Shown: positions 1-8,273, counted from the first letter of the stretch. The stretch is 64,000 nt of DNA from Aquibium sp. ELW1220 (GCF_030398385.1 NZ_JAOAOQ010000001.1:258441-322440), one strand, 5' to 3'. Numbers and translations are program-made. The notes: generated by a model not told the origin, from the letters alone.

Positions 1-2067
1 GCAGGTCGCCTCCGCGCAGTTGCGCGGGCAGCCCGAGACGCCCATCTTCACCTTCGCCGGCGTCCACGATCCCCACATGAACTTCTCGATGCGGATGCCG
101 AGCCCGGTCGAATCCTGCGTCCCGAACCGGCACCAGTCGGTCCCCACGCAGGTCTTCACCGTCCGCAGGCCCTTGGCATAGGCATGGCCCGAAACGAAGC
201 CGGCCTTGCCGAGGTCGGCCCAGACGGCCGGCAGGTCCTCCTTCTTGATCCCGAGCATGTCGATTCGCTGCCCGCCGGTCACCTTGACGGCGGGGATGGC
301 GAACTTGTCGACCACATCGGCGATGGCGCGCAGTTCCCTGGCATTGGTCATCCCGCCCCACATGCGCGGGACCACCGAATAGGTGCCGTCCCGCTGGATG
401 TTGGCGTGGACGCGCTCGTTGACGAAGCGCGACTGGTAGTCGTCGGCATATTCGTCCGGCCAGTCGGCGACGAGATAGTAGTTGAGCGCCGGCCGGCATT
501 TCGAGCAGCCGCAGGACGTCTTCCACTCCAGCTCCTGCATGACGGCGGGAATGGTCTTCAGCGACTTCGCCTTGATCAGCCGGCGCACCTCGTCGTGGCC
601 GAGGTCGGTGCAGGTGCACATCGGCTGGATCGCCGCGGGATTGTAGCTTTCGCCGATGGTCAGCGTCATCAGCTTCTCGACCAGCCCCGTGCAGGTGCCG
701 CACGAGGCCGACGCCTTGGTGTGGGCGCGAACGCCGTCGAGCGTCGTCAGGCCCTTGGCGGTGATGGTCGAGACGATCTTGCCCTTGCAGATGCCGTTGC
801 AGCCGCAGATTTCGGCGTCATCCGCCAGCGATGCAACGGCCGCCAGAGGGTCCGCGGAGGCGCCTCCCTGGTAGGCCTGGCCGAAGATCAGCGTGTCGCG
901 CATGGCAGAGATGTCGGCCTGCTTCTTCTGCAGGTCGGCGAACCAGGCGCCGTCGGCGGTCTCGCCGAACAGCACCGTGCCGATGATCCGGCCGCCCTTC
1001 AGCACCAGCCGCTTGTAGACGCCCGCCGACGCGTCGCGCAGCACGATCTCCTCGCGGTCGTCGCCGTCGGCGAAGTCGCCCAGCGAATAGAGGTCGATGC
1101 CGGTCACCTTCAGCTTGGTCGGCGTGTCCGCATGGACGAAGCGTTCGTCGCCGCCTCCGGCCAGCACGGCCGCGGCCACCCTGGCCATCTGGTACAGCGG
1201 TGCGACCAGGCCGTAGACCATGCCGCCCACCTCGGCGCATTCGCCGACGGCCAGGATGTCGGGATCGGACGTGATCATGCGGTCGTCGGTGACGATGCCG
1301 CGATTGACCGCCAGCCCCGCCTCCTTCGCCAGCGCGACGTTGGGGCGGATGCCGACCGCCATGACCACCAGCGTCGCCGGGATCACGGTGCCGTCGTCGA
1401 GCTCGACGCCCTCGACCCTTTTCTCGCCGACGATCCGCCTGGTGTTGGCCTTCGTCCGGACCTGGATGCCGCGCGCCTCGACCGCTCTCTGCAGCAGATA
1501 GCCGGCGGCGGGATCGAGCTGCCGCTCCATCAGCGTCGGCATGACGTGCAGCACGGTCACCTCCATGCCTTGCTGCTTCAAACCGGCTGCGGCTTCGAGG
1601 CCGAGCAGCCCGCCGCCGATCACCACTGCCTTCTGCCCCGACTGCGCCGCCACGAGCATGGCGTCGACGTCGTCGAGGTCGCGGTAGCTCAGCACGCCAG
1701 GCAGGTCCTTGCCGGGCACGGGGATGATGAAGGGCACCGATCCGGTGGCGACGACGAGCCTGTCGTAGCGCTCCGTCACGCCATGGTTCGACGTGACGGT
1801 CTTCTCCTCGCGATCGATCGAAACGATCCTGTGGCCCTTGTAGAGCGTGATGCCGTTGGCGACGTACCAGCCGTCGCCATGGATCACGATCTCCTCGAAG
1901 CTCTTCTCGCCCGACAGCACCGGCGACAGCATGATGCGGTCGTAGTTGACGCGCGGCTCGGCGTTGAAGATCGTGATGTCATACCGGCCGGGTGCCGCCT
2001 CCAGCAGATGCTCGAGCATCCGCCCGGGGGCCATGCCGTTGCCGATGATGACAAGTTTTTCGGCCAT
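1..2067 (-). CDS. nirB: Nitrite reductase [NAD(P)H] large subunit NirB (3' end beyond window)
   Basis: Reduces nitrite to ammonium in the cytoplasm using NAD(P)H. 689 residues are visible and the frame is still open at base 1, so the C-terminus lies outside the window. In order: an N-terminal FAD/NAD(P)-binding disulfide-reductase-like half (MAEKLVIIGNGMAPGR, later VVIGGGLLGLEAA), a BFD-like [2Fe-2S] region (CGCNGICKG, then CGTCTG), and the siroheme/[4Fe-4S] domain with both cysteine pairs, C-x5-C (TCVGTDWC) and C-x3-C (GCPRNC), just before the edge. The ATG at 2067 starts right after the nrtD stop, so it is the fourth gene of the nrtA-nrtB-nrtD-nirB operon. nirD would be expected next. Confidence 0.95.
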   Translation of the reverse strand, partial: MAEKLVIIGNGMAPGRMLEHLLEAAPGRYDITIFNAEPRVNYDRIMLSPVLSGEKSFEEIVIHGDGWYVANGITLYKGHRIVSIDREEKTVTSNHGVTERYDRLVVATGSVPFIIPVPGKDLPGVLSYRDLDDVDAMLVAAQSGQKAVVIGGGLLGLEAAAGLKQQGMEVTVLHVMPTLMERQLDPAAGYLLQRAVEARGIQVRTKANTRRIVGEKRVEGVELDDGTVIPATLVVMAVGIRPNVALAKEAGLAVNRGIVTDDRMITSDPDILAVGECAEVGGMVYGLVAPLYQMARVAAAVLAGGGDERFVHADTPTKLKVTGIDLYSLGDFADGDDREEIVLRDASAGVYKRLVLKGGRIIGTVLFGETADGAWFADLQKKQADISAMRDTLIFGQAYQGGASADPLAAVASLADDAEICGCNGICKGKIVSTITAKGLTTLDGVRAHTKASASCGTCTGLVEKLMTLTIGESYNPAAIQPMCTCTDLGHDEVRRLIKAKSLKTIPAVMQELEWKTSCGCSKCRPALNYYLVADWPDEYADDYQSRFVNERVHANIQRDGTYSVVPRMWGGMTNARELRAIADVVDKFAIPAVKVTGGQRIDMLGIKKEDLPAVWADLGKAGFVSGHAYAKGLRTVKTCVGTDWCRFGTQDSTGLGIRIEKFMWGSWTPAKVKMGVSGCPRNCAEATC

Positions 2068-2072
2068 GGCGC

Positions 2073-2873
2073 TCACTCCGCCGCTTCCACGAAGCGATGG
2101 CGCTCGTAGAGGAACTTCAGCACCGCCTCCCGACTGCGCAGGTAGGTGCGGTCCGAGGCGAGTGCGATCCGGTTGCGCGGGCGCTCCAGCGGCACGTCCA
2201 GCACCTCGCCGATCCGCGCGGCCGGCCCGTTGGTCATCATCACGATGCGGTCGGACAGAAGCACCGCCTCGTCGACATCGTGCGTGATCATCAGCACCGT
2301 GTTGCCGAGCGTGGCGTGGATCTGCATCACCTGGTCCTGCAGATGGGCGCGCGTCAGCGCGTCGAGCGCGCCGAACGGCTCGTCGAGCAGCAGCACCTTG
2401 GGCTCCATCGACAGCGCCCGCGCAATGCCGACGCGCTGCTTCATGCCGCCCGAGATCTCCGACGGCCGCTTGTCGCGCGCGTGTCCCATGTGGACGAGGT
2501 CGAGATTGTACTTGGTCCACTCGGCCCGTTCGGCAGCCGACTTCGTGGCACCGAACACCTTGTCCACCGCCAGCGCGACGTTCTCGTACACCGTGAGCCA
2601 GGGCAGCAGCGAATGGTTCTGGAACACCACCGCCCGGTCGGGACCGGGTTCGTCGACCGCCTTGCCGTCGAGCAGCACCGCGCCGACCGTCGAGGGCGTG
2701 AGCCCGGCGACGATGTTGAGCAGCGTCGACTTTCCGCAGCCCGAATGGCCGATGATGGAGATGTACTCGCCCTTCTCGACGCCCAGCGTCACGTCGCGCA
2801 GCACCTCGGTGGCGGCGCGGTCGCGGGTGAAGGTCTTGCCGATGCCTTCGATGGAGAGATAGTGGTTCGCCAT
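2073..2873 (-). CDS. nrtD: Nitrate ABC transporter ATP-binding protein NrtD
   Basis: 266-residue ATPase that powers nitrate/nitrite import with NrtB and NrtA. It shows Walker A (GHSGCGKST), the Q-loop (VVFQNHSLLPW), an ABC signature variant (EISGGMKQRVGIARAL), Walker B (VLLLDEPFGALD) and the switch histidine (MITHDVDEA). MANHYLS is chosen as start because GGAG(C) lies just upstream (catcctgaggagcgg). An in-frame ATG 93 bases further upstream would run into nrtB. Single ATPase domain, so NrtD-like; there is no NrtC-type fused substrate domain. Gap to nrtB is 10 bases. Confidence 0.93.
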   Translation of the reverse strand: MANHYLSIEGIGKTFTRDRAATEVLRDVTLGVEKGEYISIIGHSGCGKSTLLNIVAGLTPSTVGAVLLDGKAVDEPGPDRAVVFQNHSLLPWLTVYENVALAVDKVFGATKSAAERAEWTKYNLDLVHMGHARDKRPSEISGGMKQRVGIARALSMEPKVLLLDEPFGALDALTRAHLQDQVMQIHATLGNTVLMITHDVDEAVLLSDRIVMMTNGPAARIGEVLDVPLERPRNRIALASDRTYLRSREAVLKFLYERHRFVEAAE

Positions 2874-2883
2874 TGTCCGCTCC

Positions 2884-3780
2884 TCAGGATGCCGCGGTGC
2901 CGCGGGTGACGCGGTTGCCGATGAAGGCGACGATCCTGTCGAGCACGAAGCCGACGATGCCCACATAGATGAGGGCCAGGATGATGTCGCTGATGAGGGA
3001 CGAGTTCCACGCGTCCCAGATGAAGAAGCCGATGCCGACGCCGCCGATCAGCATCTCGGCCGCCACGATCGCCAGCCAGGACAGGCCGATGCCGATCCGA
3101 AGCCCCGTGAAGATGTAGGGCGCGGCGGCCGGCAGCATGATCTTGGCGAAATACTCGAAGCCGTTGAGCCTGAGCACCCGCGCGACGTTGCGATAGTCCG
3201 ACGGGATGTTGCGGATGCCGACCGCCGTGTTGATGATGATCGGCCAGATGGCGGTGATGAAGATGACGAAGATCGCCGAGGGTTCGCCATCGCGGAAGGC
3301 CGCCAGCGACAGCGGCAGCCAGGCCAGCGGCGGCACGGTGCGCAGCACCTGGAAGATCGGGTCGAGGCCGCGCATCGCCAGGCTCGACTGGCCCACCAGC
3401 ACGCCGAGGCCGATCCCGGCCACCGCCGCCAGCAGGTAGCCCAGCGCCACGCGCTGCAGGCTCGCCAGCAATTGCCAGCCCATGCCCTTGTCGTTGCCGC
3501 CATTGTCGTAGAACGGGTGGATGATCAGCTCCCACGTGTCCGTCACCACCTGCGAAGGCGGCGGCAGCGAGGAGGTCGGGCTGGAGCACAACACCTCCCA
3601 CAGCCCGATCAGCATCACCAGCACGACCAGCGGCGGCAGCAGGTTGGCGCCGGCGCCGCGCGCCATGTCGGCCAGCCTTCCGGTGCCGGGCCGCGTCTGG
3701 ACGGGGAGCGTGAGGATCGTCGCGGCCGGCCGGGCCGGTGTCGTCGCGGGCTGGAGCTTCTTTGCCGCCGTGGCTGTCAT
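2884..3780 (-). CDS. nrtB: Nitrate ABC transporter permease NrtB
   Basis: 298-residue inner-membrane permease of the binding-protein-dependent family (SsuC/TauC/NrtB group). It has about six hydrophobic segments, the first at LLPPLVVLVMLIGLWEVL near residue 50, and a cytoplasmic EAA-like loop (RNVARVLRLNGFEYFAKIMLPAAAP). It lies between nrtA and nrtD in a nitrate operon, which decides nitrate over sulfonate or taurine as substrate. The first 45 residues are polar and Ala/Pro/Thr-rich, usual for this family. Confidence 0.92.
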   Translation of the reverse strand: MTATAAKKLQPATTPARPAATILTLPVQTRPGTGRLADMARGAGANLLPPLVVLVMLIGLWEVLCSSPTSSLPPPSQVVTDTWELIIHPFYDNGGNDKGMGWQLLASLQRVALGYLLAAVAGIGLGVLVGQSSLAMRGLDPIFQVLRTVPPLAWLPLSLAAFRDGEPSAIFVIFITAIWPIIINTAVGIRNIPSDYRNVARVLRLNGFEYFAKIMLPAAAPYIFTGLRIGIGLSWLAIVAAEMLIGGVGIGFFIWDAWNSSLISDIILALIYVGIVGFVLDRIVAFIGNRVTRGTAAS

Positions 3781-3859
3781 GTCGTCGTTCCTTTCTGTCC
3801 GATGGATGGGCGAGGCGCCGCCGTCCGCCGCGCCGTTCGGCGGGACGGCGGCGTCCGGC

Positions 3860-5167
3860 TCACACCATGCGCTTGATCGTCAGGCTCTCGAGATAGGCGG
3901 AGGGGTTTTCGGGATCGAAGACCTTGCCGTCGAAGAAGGTCTCCGGGCCTCGCGAGGTGGAGGTCGGAATGTCGGTGACGCCCAGTTCGGCCGCCGCGGC
4001 CCGCCACAGGTCCTCGCGGTTCACCTGGTCGATCAGCGCCTTCGTGTCCGTGGTCTCGGGCAGGTAGCCCCAGCGGATGTCCTCGGTCAGGAACCACAGG
4101 TCGTGGCTGCGGAACGGGTAGGAGGCGTGGTGCGCCCAGTAGTGCATGATGAAGGGGCTGTTCTCGACCACCTTGCCGTTGCCGTAGTCGAAATTGCCCT
4201 TCATCCGCTCGACGACGTCGCTGAAGGGCGCGTTGATCCAGTTGCGCTTGGCGCAGATCTTGGCGAGCTCCTCCTTGTTGGCCATGTCCTCGCACCATTG
4301 CTGGGCTTCCATCACCGCCATCAGCAGCGCCTTGGTGGCGTTGGGATAGGCCTCGACGAAGTCGGCGCGCATGGCGAAGGCCTTCTCGGGGTGCTTGTCC
4401 CAGAGCTCGCCGGTGGTCAGCGCGGTGTAGCCGATCTGCTGGTTCTTCAGCTGCTCGTTCCACGGCTCGCAGACGCAGAAGCAGTCCATCGTGCCGACCT
4501 TCATGTTGGCGACCATCTGCGCCGGCGGAACCACGATGGTGGAGATGTCCGAGTTCGGGTCGATGCCGCCCGCCGCCAGCCAGTAGCGGATCCACAAATC
4601 ATGCGTGCCGCCCGGGAAGGTCATTGCGGCCTTCACCTCCTTGCCCGACGCCTTCTTGGCAGCCAGCGCCGCCTTGAACGGTGCGGCGTCGGTGCCGAGC
4701 TTCAGGTCGGCATATTCCTGGCCGACCGAGATGCACTGGCCCGCCACGTTGAGCCGGGCGAGGATCATCATCGGCGTCGGCTGGTTGTTCTGGGTCATCG
4801 CGCCCGACGAGATCAGGTAGGGCATCGGCGTCAGGATATGCGCCCCGTCGATGCCGTTGCCGGCCGCGCCGAGCACGAGATTGTCGCGCGTCGTGCCCCA
4901 CGACGACTGCTTGAGAACCTCGACGTCCGGCATGCCGTGCTTGGCGAAGAAGCCCTTCTCCTTGGCCACGAACAGCGGGCCGGCATCGGTGAGCGCGATG
5001 TAGCCGAGCTTGGCGCCCGTCACTTCCGGCGTGGCGGGTGCGGCATGGGCGCCGTAAGGCAGGAGTGCCTTTGCCGCGCCGAGCAGCGCGGTCGTGGCGG
5101 CTATACCCTTGATGAAGCCGCGGCGCGTTGCCGGGAGGATCGTGGTCGGATCGGACTTTTCGCTCAT
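3860..5167 (-). CDS. nrtA: Nitrate/nitrite ABC transporter substrate-binding protein NrtA, Tat-exported
   Basis: 435-residue periplasmic nitrate-binding protein of the NrtA/CmpA family. The N-terminus carries a twin-arginine motif (TRRGFIKG) followed by a hydrophobic stretch and AHAAPA, so export by Tat is predicted. The ATG at 5167 is preceded by GGAGACGAAG. The frame is open for 56 more codons, but those lie in the structured leader RNA. Conserved family stretches include GAHILTPMPYLIS, CVCEPWNEQL and SHDLWFLTEDIRWG. It is the first gene of the nrtA-nrtB-nrtD-nirB operon, and its 5' leader carries attenuation signals. Confidence 0.94.
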   Translation of the reverse strand: MSEKSDPTTILPATRRGFIKGIAATTALLGAAKALLPYGAHAAPATPEVTGAKLGYIALTDAGPLFVAKEKGFFAKHGMPDVEVLKQSSWGTTRDNLVLGAAGNGIDGAHILTPMPYLISSGAMTQNNQPTPMMILARLNVAGQCISVGQEYADLKLGTDAAPFKAALAAKKASGKEVKAAMTFPGGTHDLWIRYWLAAGGIDPNSDISTIVVPPAQMVANMKVGTMDCFCVCEPWNEQLKNQQIGYTALTTGELWDKHPEKAFAMRADFVEAYPNATKALLMAVMEAQQWCEDMANKEELAKICAKRNWINAPFSDVVERMKGNFDYGNGKVVENSPFIMHYWAHHASYPFRSHDLWFLTEDIRWGYLPETTDTKALIDQVNREDLWRAAAAELGVTDIPTSTSRGPETFFDGKVFDPENPSAYLESLTIKRMV

Positions 5168-5207
5168 CTTCGTCTCCAGTGGTGACGACCTGTGCCGTCG
5201 GTTGGCC

Positions 5208-5278
5208 AAAAAAAAACTGCCGATCCGGTCCACCGCGTCCGTCCATCCGGGACAGCGGTATTCCTGATCGGCAGCTTT
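5208..5278 (-). terminator. Intrinsic terminator/attenuator in the nrtA leader
   Basis: Read on the minus strand, CTGCCGATC (5266-5274) pairs perfectly with GATCGGCAG (5217-5225). A G-U and three A-U pairs extend the stem, and nine U follow at once (A run 5208-5216 on plus). The loop holds a smaller hairpin (ACCGC with GCGGT). It lies about 40 bases before the nrtA start, so it would stop transcription before the operon unless prevented. Confidence 0.85.
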
Positions 5279-5284
5279 GCCTGG

Positions 5285-5304
5285 GGCGCCCGTCCTTGGA
5301 CGCC
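5285..5304 (-). promoter_or_regulatory. ANTAR-type leader hairpin P2 (predicted NasT target)
   Basis: On the minus strand GGCGUCC-AAGGAC-GGGCGCC forms a 7-bp stem with a six-base loop that has A at position 1 and G at position 4, the pattern known for RNA targets of ANTAR proteins (EutV, NasR, NasT). It lies just before the attenuator, and nasT is encoded immediately upstream. Binding is inferred. Confidence 0.7.
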
Positions 5305-5313
5305 GATATGGTT

Positions 5314-5327
5314 GGCCACGAATGGCC
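5314..5327 (-). promoter_or_regulatory. Leader hairpin P1
   Basis: On the minus strand GGCC-AUUCGU-GGCC forms a small hairpin 9 bases before P2 and about 2 bases after the predicted transcription start. ANTAR targets usually have two hairpins. The loop has A1 but C rather than G at position 4. It can also be drawn as a 5-bp stem with a UUCG tetraloop. Confidence 0.5.
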
Positions 5328-5340
5328 TCGAACATTAAAA

Positions 5341-5355
5341 GCAGGAACCGTGCCA
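5341..5355 (-). promoter_or_regulatory. Sigma-54 (RpoN) promoter for nrtA-nrtB-nrtD-nirB
   Basis: The minus strand reads TGGCACG-GTTC-CTGC, matching TGGCACG-N4-TTGC except one base, with GG and GC exactly 10 bases apart. The predicted start is near 5329, directly before the leader hairpins. Nitrogen-controlled nitrate operons commonly use RpoN/NtrC. I did not find a convincing NtrC site. Confidence 0.75.
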
Positions 5356-5514
5356 GTCTGGCGGGCGGTCGGTAAGCTGCTGTTATTGCTGTTTGCGAAC
5401 GCGCCCGCGGGTCAGGGCCGGTGCGGCGGGAGCAGCGCGGACGTCAAATGCTGAGCAGTGTGCAGCTTAAATCTTGTGCAATGCACAAACCGTCCGCCGC
5501 TCCCGCAGTCGCCC

Positions 5515-6744
5515 TCAGACGCCCGCCTGCGCCTCCACATAGGCGTCCAGCGCGTGCGGATCGAAGATCCGGCCGTCGAAGAAGCCGTCCGGTCCGAGCA
5601 CGAGGCTGGCGCCCGCCGAACCGACCGGCGTGGCCGCCGTCAGCGCGCCCTCCACCTTGGAGTTCGCTCCCGGGAGCGCCACGCCGAGCGGCTTCAGGGC
5701 GCTGCGGTAGAGGTCGGGCCGGTAGCAGTCGAGCGCGATCGCCACGTTGGCCGGCGTGTGCGCGACGTCCCCCCAGCGCACCATCTGGGTGTAGAACCAG
5801 AGCGAATGGCTCTTCCAGGGGAAGTTGGCCGCCTTGTCGAACGGCAGGTAGAAATCCTCGACCTGGCGGATCGTCCCAGAGCCGGGATCGAGCCGGCCGG
5901 TCAGCGCCCGCATCTGGATGTCCGCCGGCTGACCCAGATAGGCCGGCTGCGCCATCAGTTCGGTGAGCGCGGGGTGGTTCATCGCGTCCTGACACCAGCG
6001 CGCGGCGTGATGCATGGCACGCAGCAGCGCCGCCAGGGCTTCGGGATGGTCCTTCGCCCAGGCCGCCCGCACGCCCAGCACCTTCTCGGGGCTGTTGCGC
6101 CAGATCGCCGCCTTCACCGTCGCGACGTGGCCGGTGCCGGCCACCACCGAGACGCTGTTCCACGGCTCGCCGACGCAATAGCCGTCGATGCGCCCGGCCG
6201 CGAGCGCGTCGGCCATGAAGGGCGGGGGCACGATGACGATCTCGATCTCCTGCGCCGGATCGATGCCGCAGCCGGCGAGCCAGTAGCGCAGTTCGTAATT
6301 GTGCCCCGAATGCGGGTGGGTCACAGCGAAGCGCAGCATCGGGGCGCCCGCCGCCTCGCGCGCCCGAAGAGAGGCGCGCAGCGCGCGGCCGTTGCGCGTC
6401 GGGTCGAGATCGGGCAGCGCGCCGTGCTCGGCCATGCCCTCCCAGACCATGTTCGACACCGTCACGCAGTTGCCGCCGAGTCCGAAGGAGAACGGCACGA
6501 TCGTGTCCGACGCCAGCGGCGTCAGGCCGAGATTGCAGGCGAGCGGCATCGGCCCCAGCATGTGCGCCAGGTCGAAATGGCCGATCGCGATGCGGTCGCG
6601 GATGTTGGCCCACGAGGTCTCGCGAAACAGCCTCAGATCGACGCCCTCGCGTTCGGCAAACCCCAGTTCGCGCGCCACGATCAGGATCGCGCAGTCGAAG
6701 AGCGGCATGAAGCCGGCGTCGATCTGGTGCTCTTTCATCGTCAT
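5515..6744 (-). CDS. nasS: Nitrate sensor NasS
   Basis: 409-residue NrtA-like protein without a signal peptide (MTMKEHQIDAGFMPLFDC), which is what distinguishes the cytoplasmic sensor NasS from transported NrtA. In known systems NasS holds NasT inactive and releases it when nitrate or nitrite binds. Family stretches include GYCVGEPWNSVSVV and SHSLWFYTQMVRWG. The start overlaps the nasT stop by four bases (ATGA), so the two are translationally coupled as expected for a sensor-effector pair. The nrtA operon it should control lies directly downstream. Confidence 0.92.
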   Translation of the reverse strand: MTMKEHQIDAGFMPLFDCAILIVARELGFAEREGVDLRLFRETSWANIRDRIAIGHFDLAHMLGPMPLACNLGLTPLASDTIVPFSFGLGGNCVTVSNMVWEGMAEHGALPDLDPTRNGRALRASLRAREAAGAPMLRFAVTHPHSGHNYELRYWLAGCGIDPAQEIEIVIVPPPFMADALAAGRIDGYCVGEPWNSVSVVAGTGHVATVKAAIWRNSPEKVLGVRAAWAKDHPEALAALLRAMHHAARWCQDAMNHPALTELMAQPAYLGQPADIQMRALTGRLDPGSGTIRQVEDFYLPFDKAANFPWKSHSLWFYTQMVRWGDVAHTPANVAIALDCYRPDLYRSALKPLGVALPGANSKVEGALTAATPVGSAGASLVLGPDGFFDGRIFDPHALDAYVEAQAGV

Positions 6745-7340
6745 GGGCCTCCTGGCCCGAGCAGGTCGGCGGCCGTCACGAGGCTCTGCGCCACGTCGGC
6801 GAGCTTGCGGTTCTGGTTCATGGCCGTCTTGCGCAGCAATGCGTAGGCGTCCTCCTCGCTCATGCCGCGCGACTTCATCAGGATGCCCTTGGCCCTCTCG
6901 ACGAGCTTGCGGCCCTCGAGCTCGCCGCGCGCCTCCTCCAGTTCCCGCGCCATGCGCGAAAAGGCGTTGAACCGGCTGATCGCCATCTGCAGGATCGGCT
7001 TGACGCGCTCCTTGCGCAGCCCGTCGACGATATAGGCCGAGACGCCCGCATCGACCGCGGCCTCGATCGAGGCGGTGTCGGCGCGGTCGACGAACATGGC
7101 GATCGGCCGCTTCACCGCGCGCGACAGCTGGAACATGTTCTCCAACATGTCGCGGTTGGGATTTTCGAGATCGATGACGATGACGTCCGGGTTCACCTCG
7201 GTGATCCGCCGCGCGATCCCGCTCACGTCGTGCACCAGCGTCACGGCCGAATGTCCGGCCTCGCGCAGGCCTTCCTCGATCACCGCGGCGCGAATGCGGT
7301 TCTCGTCGATGATCAGGATGCGGAGGGCGGCGGGGTCCAT
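6741..7340 (-). CDS. nasT: ANTAR-domain antiterminator NasT
   Basis: 199 residues. Residues 1-125 are a receiver-like fold (LRILIIDENRIRAAVIEEGL, then PDVIVIDLENPN); the usual acidic pair is weak (DEN). Residues about 130-195 form the ANTAR RNA-binding domain (LVERAKGILMKSRGMSEEDAYALLRKTAM). By homology NasT binds a two-hairpin leader and prevents termination ahead of nitrate genes when NasS lets it go. The hairpins at 5285-5327 are the likely target. nasT is the first gene of the nasT-nasS pair. A TGCAATGCA site lies at 7372-7380 just upstream. Confidence 0.93.
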   Translation of the reverse strand: MDPAALRILIIDENRIRAAVIEEGLREAGHSAVTLVHDVSGIARRITEVNPDVIVIDLENPNRDMLENMFQLSRAVKRPIAMFVDRADTASIEAAVDAGVSAYIVDGLRKERVKPILQMAISRFNAFSRMARELEEARGELEGRKLVERAKGILMKSRGMSEEDAYALLRKTAMNQNRKLADVAQSLVTAADLLGPGGP

Positions 7341-7388
7341 GCCCTGCTAGTTTGCGCGTTCCGCGCTTCGCTGCAATGCAAAAAACAC

Positions 7389-7467
7389 GGGGACGGTTTA
7401 CTTGACTCGGGTCCTTCGCCTTACCGTTCTCAAGGCTTGCGCCAGCCGAATTGAGTTAACCGTCCCC
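7389..7467. repeat. Degenerate copy of the GGGGAC(A/G)GTTTACTT palindromic element
   Basis: Two 22-base arms (7389-7410 and 7446-7467) are inverted repeats with about 18 of 22 positions matching. Both outer ends read GGGGACGGTT inward. It shares its core with the perfect copy at 16443-16538 and looks like a decayed REP/MITE-type element in the gap upstream of nasT. Confidence 0.75.
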
Positions 7468-7493
7468 GCATTCCTGCCCTCGCGCCGCCACGC

Positions 7494-8273
7494 TCAGCCC
7501 CGCAGCGCCGCCAGGATCGCGTCGAGACCGTCGGTCAGGGCGGCGGGACCCGGCTGCAGGATCAGCGGCGACTTGATCTCGACGATGCGCCCGTCGCGCA
7601 CGGCCGGAATCGTCTCCCAGCCCGGCCGCGCCGCGATCTTCTCCGGCCGCACCTTCTTGCCGCACCAGGAGGCGAGGATCACGTCGGGTGCCGCCTCGAT
7701 CACCCGCTGCGGCGCAACGATGCGGTCCTTCGCCGCCTTCTCCCGGGCCAGGCCGGCGAACACGTCGTCGCCGCCGGCGATCGAGACCAGTTCCGACACC
7801 CAGCCGATGCCGCTGATCAGCGGCTCGTCCCATTCCTCGAAGAAGACGCGCGGCCGGGCGCGACCGGCGCCTGCCTTGGTGATCGCTGCCAGCCGTCCCT
7901 CATAGCCGCGCGCCAGCGCTTTGGCCTTCTCCGCCGCGCCGACGAGCGCCCCCACGGTGCGGATCATGGCCAGGATGCCCGCGACGTCGCGCTGGTTGAA
8001 GGCGTGCACCGCGATCCCCTCGCGGATCAGCGCGGCCGCGATGTCGGCCTGCAGATCCGAAAAGGTGAACACCAGGTCCGGCTCGAGCGCGAGGATCTTC
8101 GGCATGTCGGCCGAGGTGAAGGCGGAGACCCGCGGCTTCTCGCGGCGCACCCGCGCCGGTCGCACCGCATAGCCGGACACGCCGACGATGCGGTCTTCCT
8201 CGCCGAGCAGGTAGAGCGTCTCGACCGTCTCCTCGGTCAGGCAGACGATGCGTTGCGGCGGAAAACGTCTCAT
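7494..8273 (-). CDS. BtuF-like cobalamin/metal-chelate binding protein
   Basis: 259 residues of the helical-backbone metal receptor family (BtuF/FecB type): RIVCLTEETVETLYLLGEEDRIVGVSGY at the N-terminus, the family hallmark LEPDLVFTFSDLQADI, and a C-terminal lobe with DVILASWCGKK. Unlike periplasmic BtuF it has no visible signal peptide from the ATG at 8273, a pattern common in proteobacterial proteins annotated as cobalamin-binding. No btuC/btuD genes are adjacent. The neighbour on the other side is a divergent MFS gene. The ligand is not proven by sequence. Confidence 0.75.
   Translation of the reverse strand: MRRFPPQRIVCLTEETVETLYLLGEEDRIVGVSGYAVRPARVRREKPRVSAFTSADMPKILALEPDLVFTFSDLQADIAAALIREGIAVHAFNQRDVAGILAMIRTVGALVGAAEKAKALARGYEGRLAAITKAGAGRARPRVFFEEWDEPLISGIGWVSELVSIAGGDDVFAGLAREKAAKDRIVAPQRVIEAAPDVILASWCGKKVRPEKIAARPGWETIPAVRDGRIVEIKSPLILQPGPAALTDGLDAILAALRG

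Larger units (their letters stand above)
5168..5514 (-). other. nasS-nrtA intergenic regulatory region
   Basis: 347 bases with no gene. From upstream to downstream on the minus strand it holds a 15-base palindrome TTGTGCA-A-TGCACAA (5474-5488), the sigma-54 promoter, hairpins P1 and P2, and the attenuator. The palindrome lies about 145-160 bases before the predicted start, an enhancer-like distance. Its half-sites are opposite to the NtrC consensus. Confidence 0.7.

Noticed and set aside
184-2109. Long open frame on the plus strand opposite nirB
   Set aside because: It is antisense to clear NirB motifs. The translation is low-complexity His/Arg/Asp/Val-rich, typical of the opposite strand of GC-rich genes.
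5474-5488. NtrC binding site in the TTGTGCAATGCACAA palindrome
   Set aside because: The NtrC consensus has TGCAC half-sites facing inward with five bases between; here they face outward and overlap.
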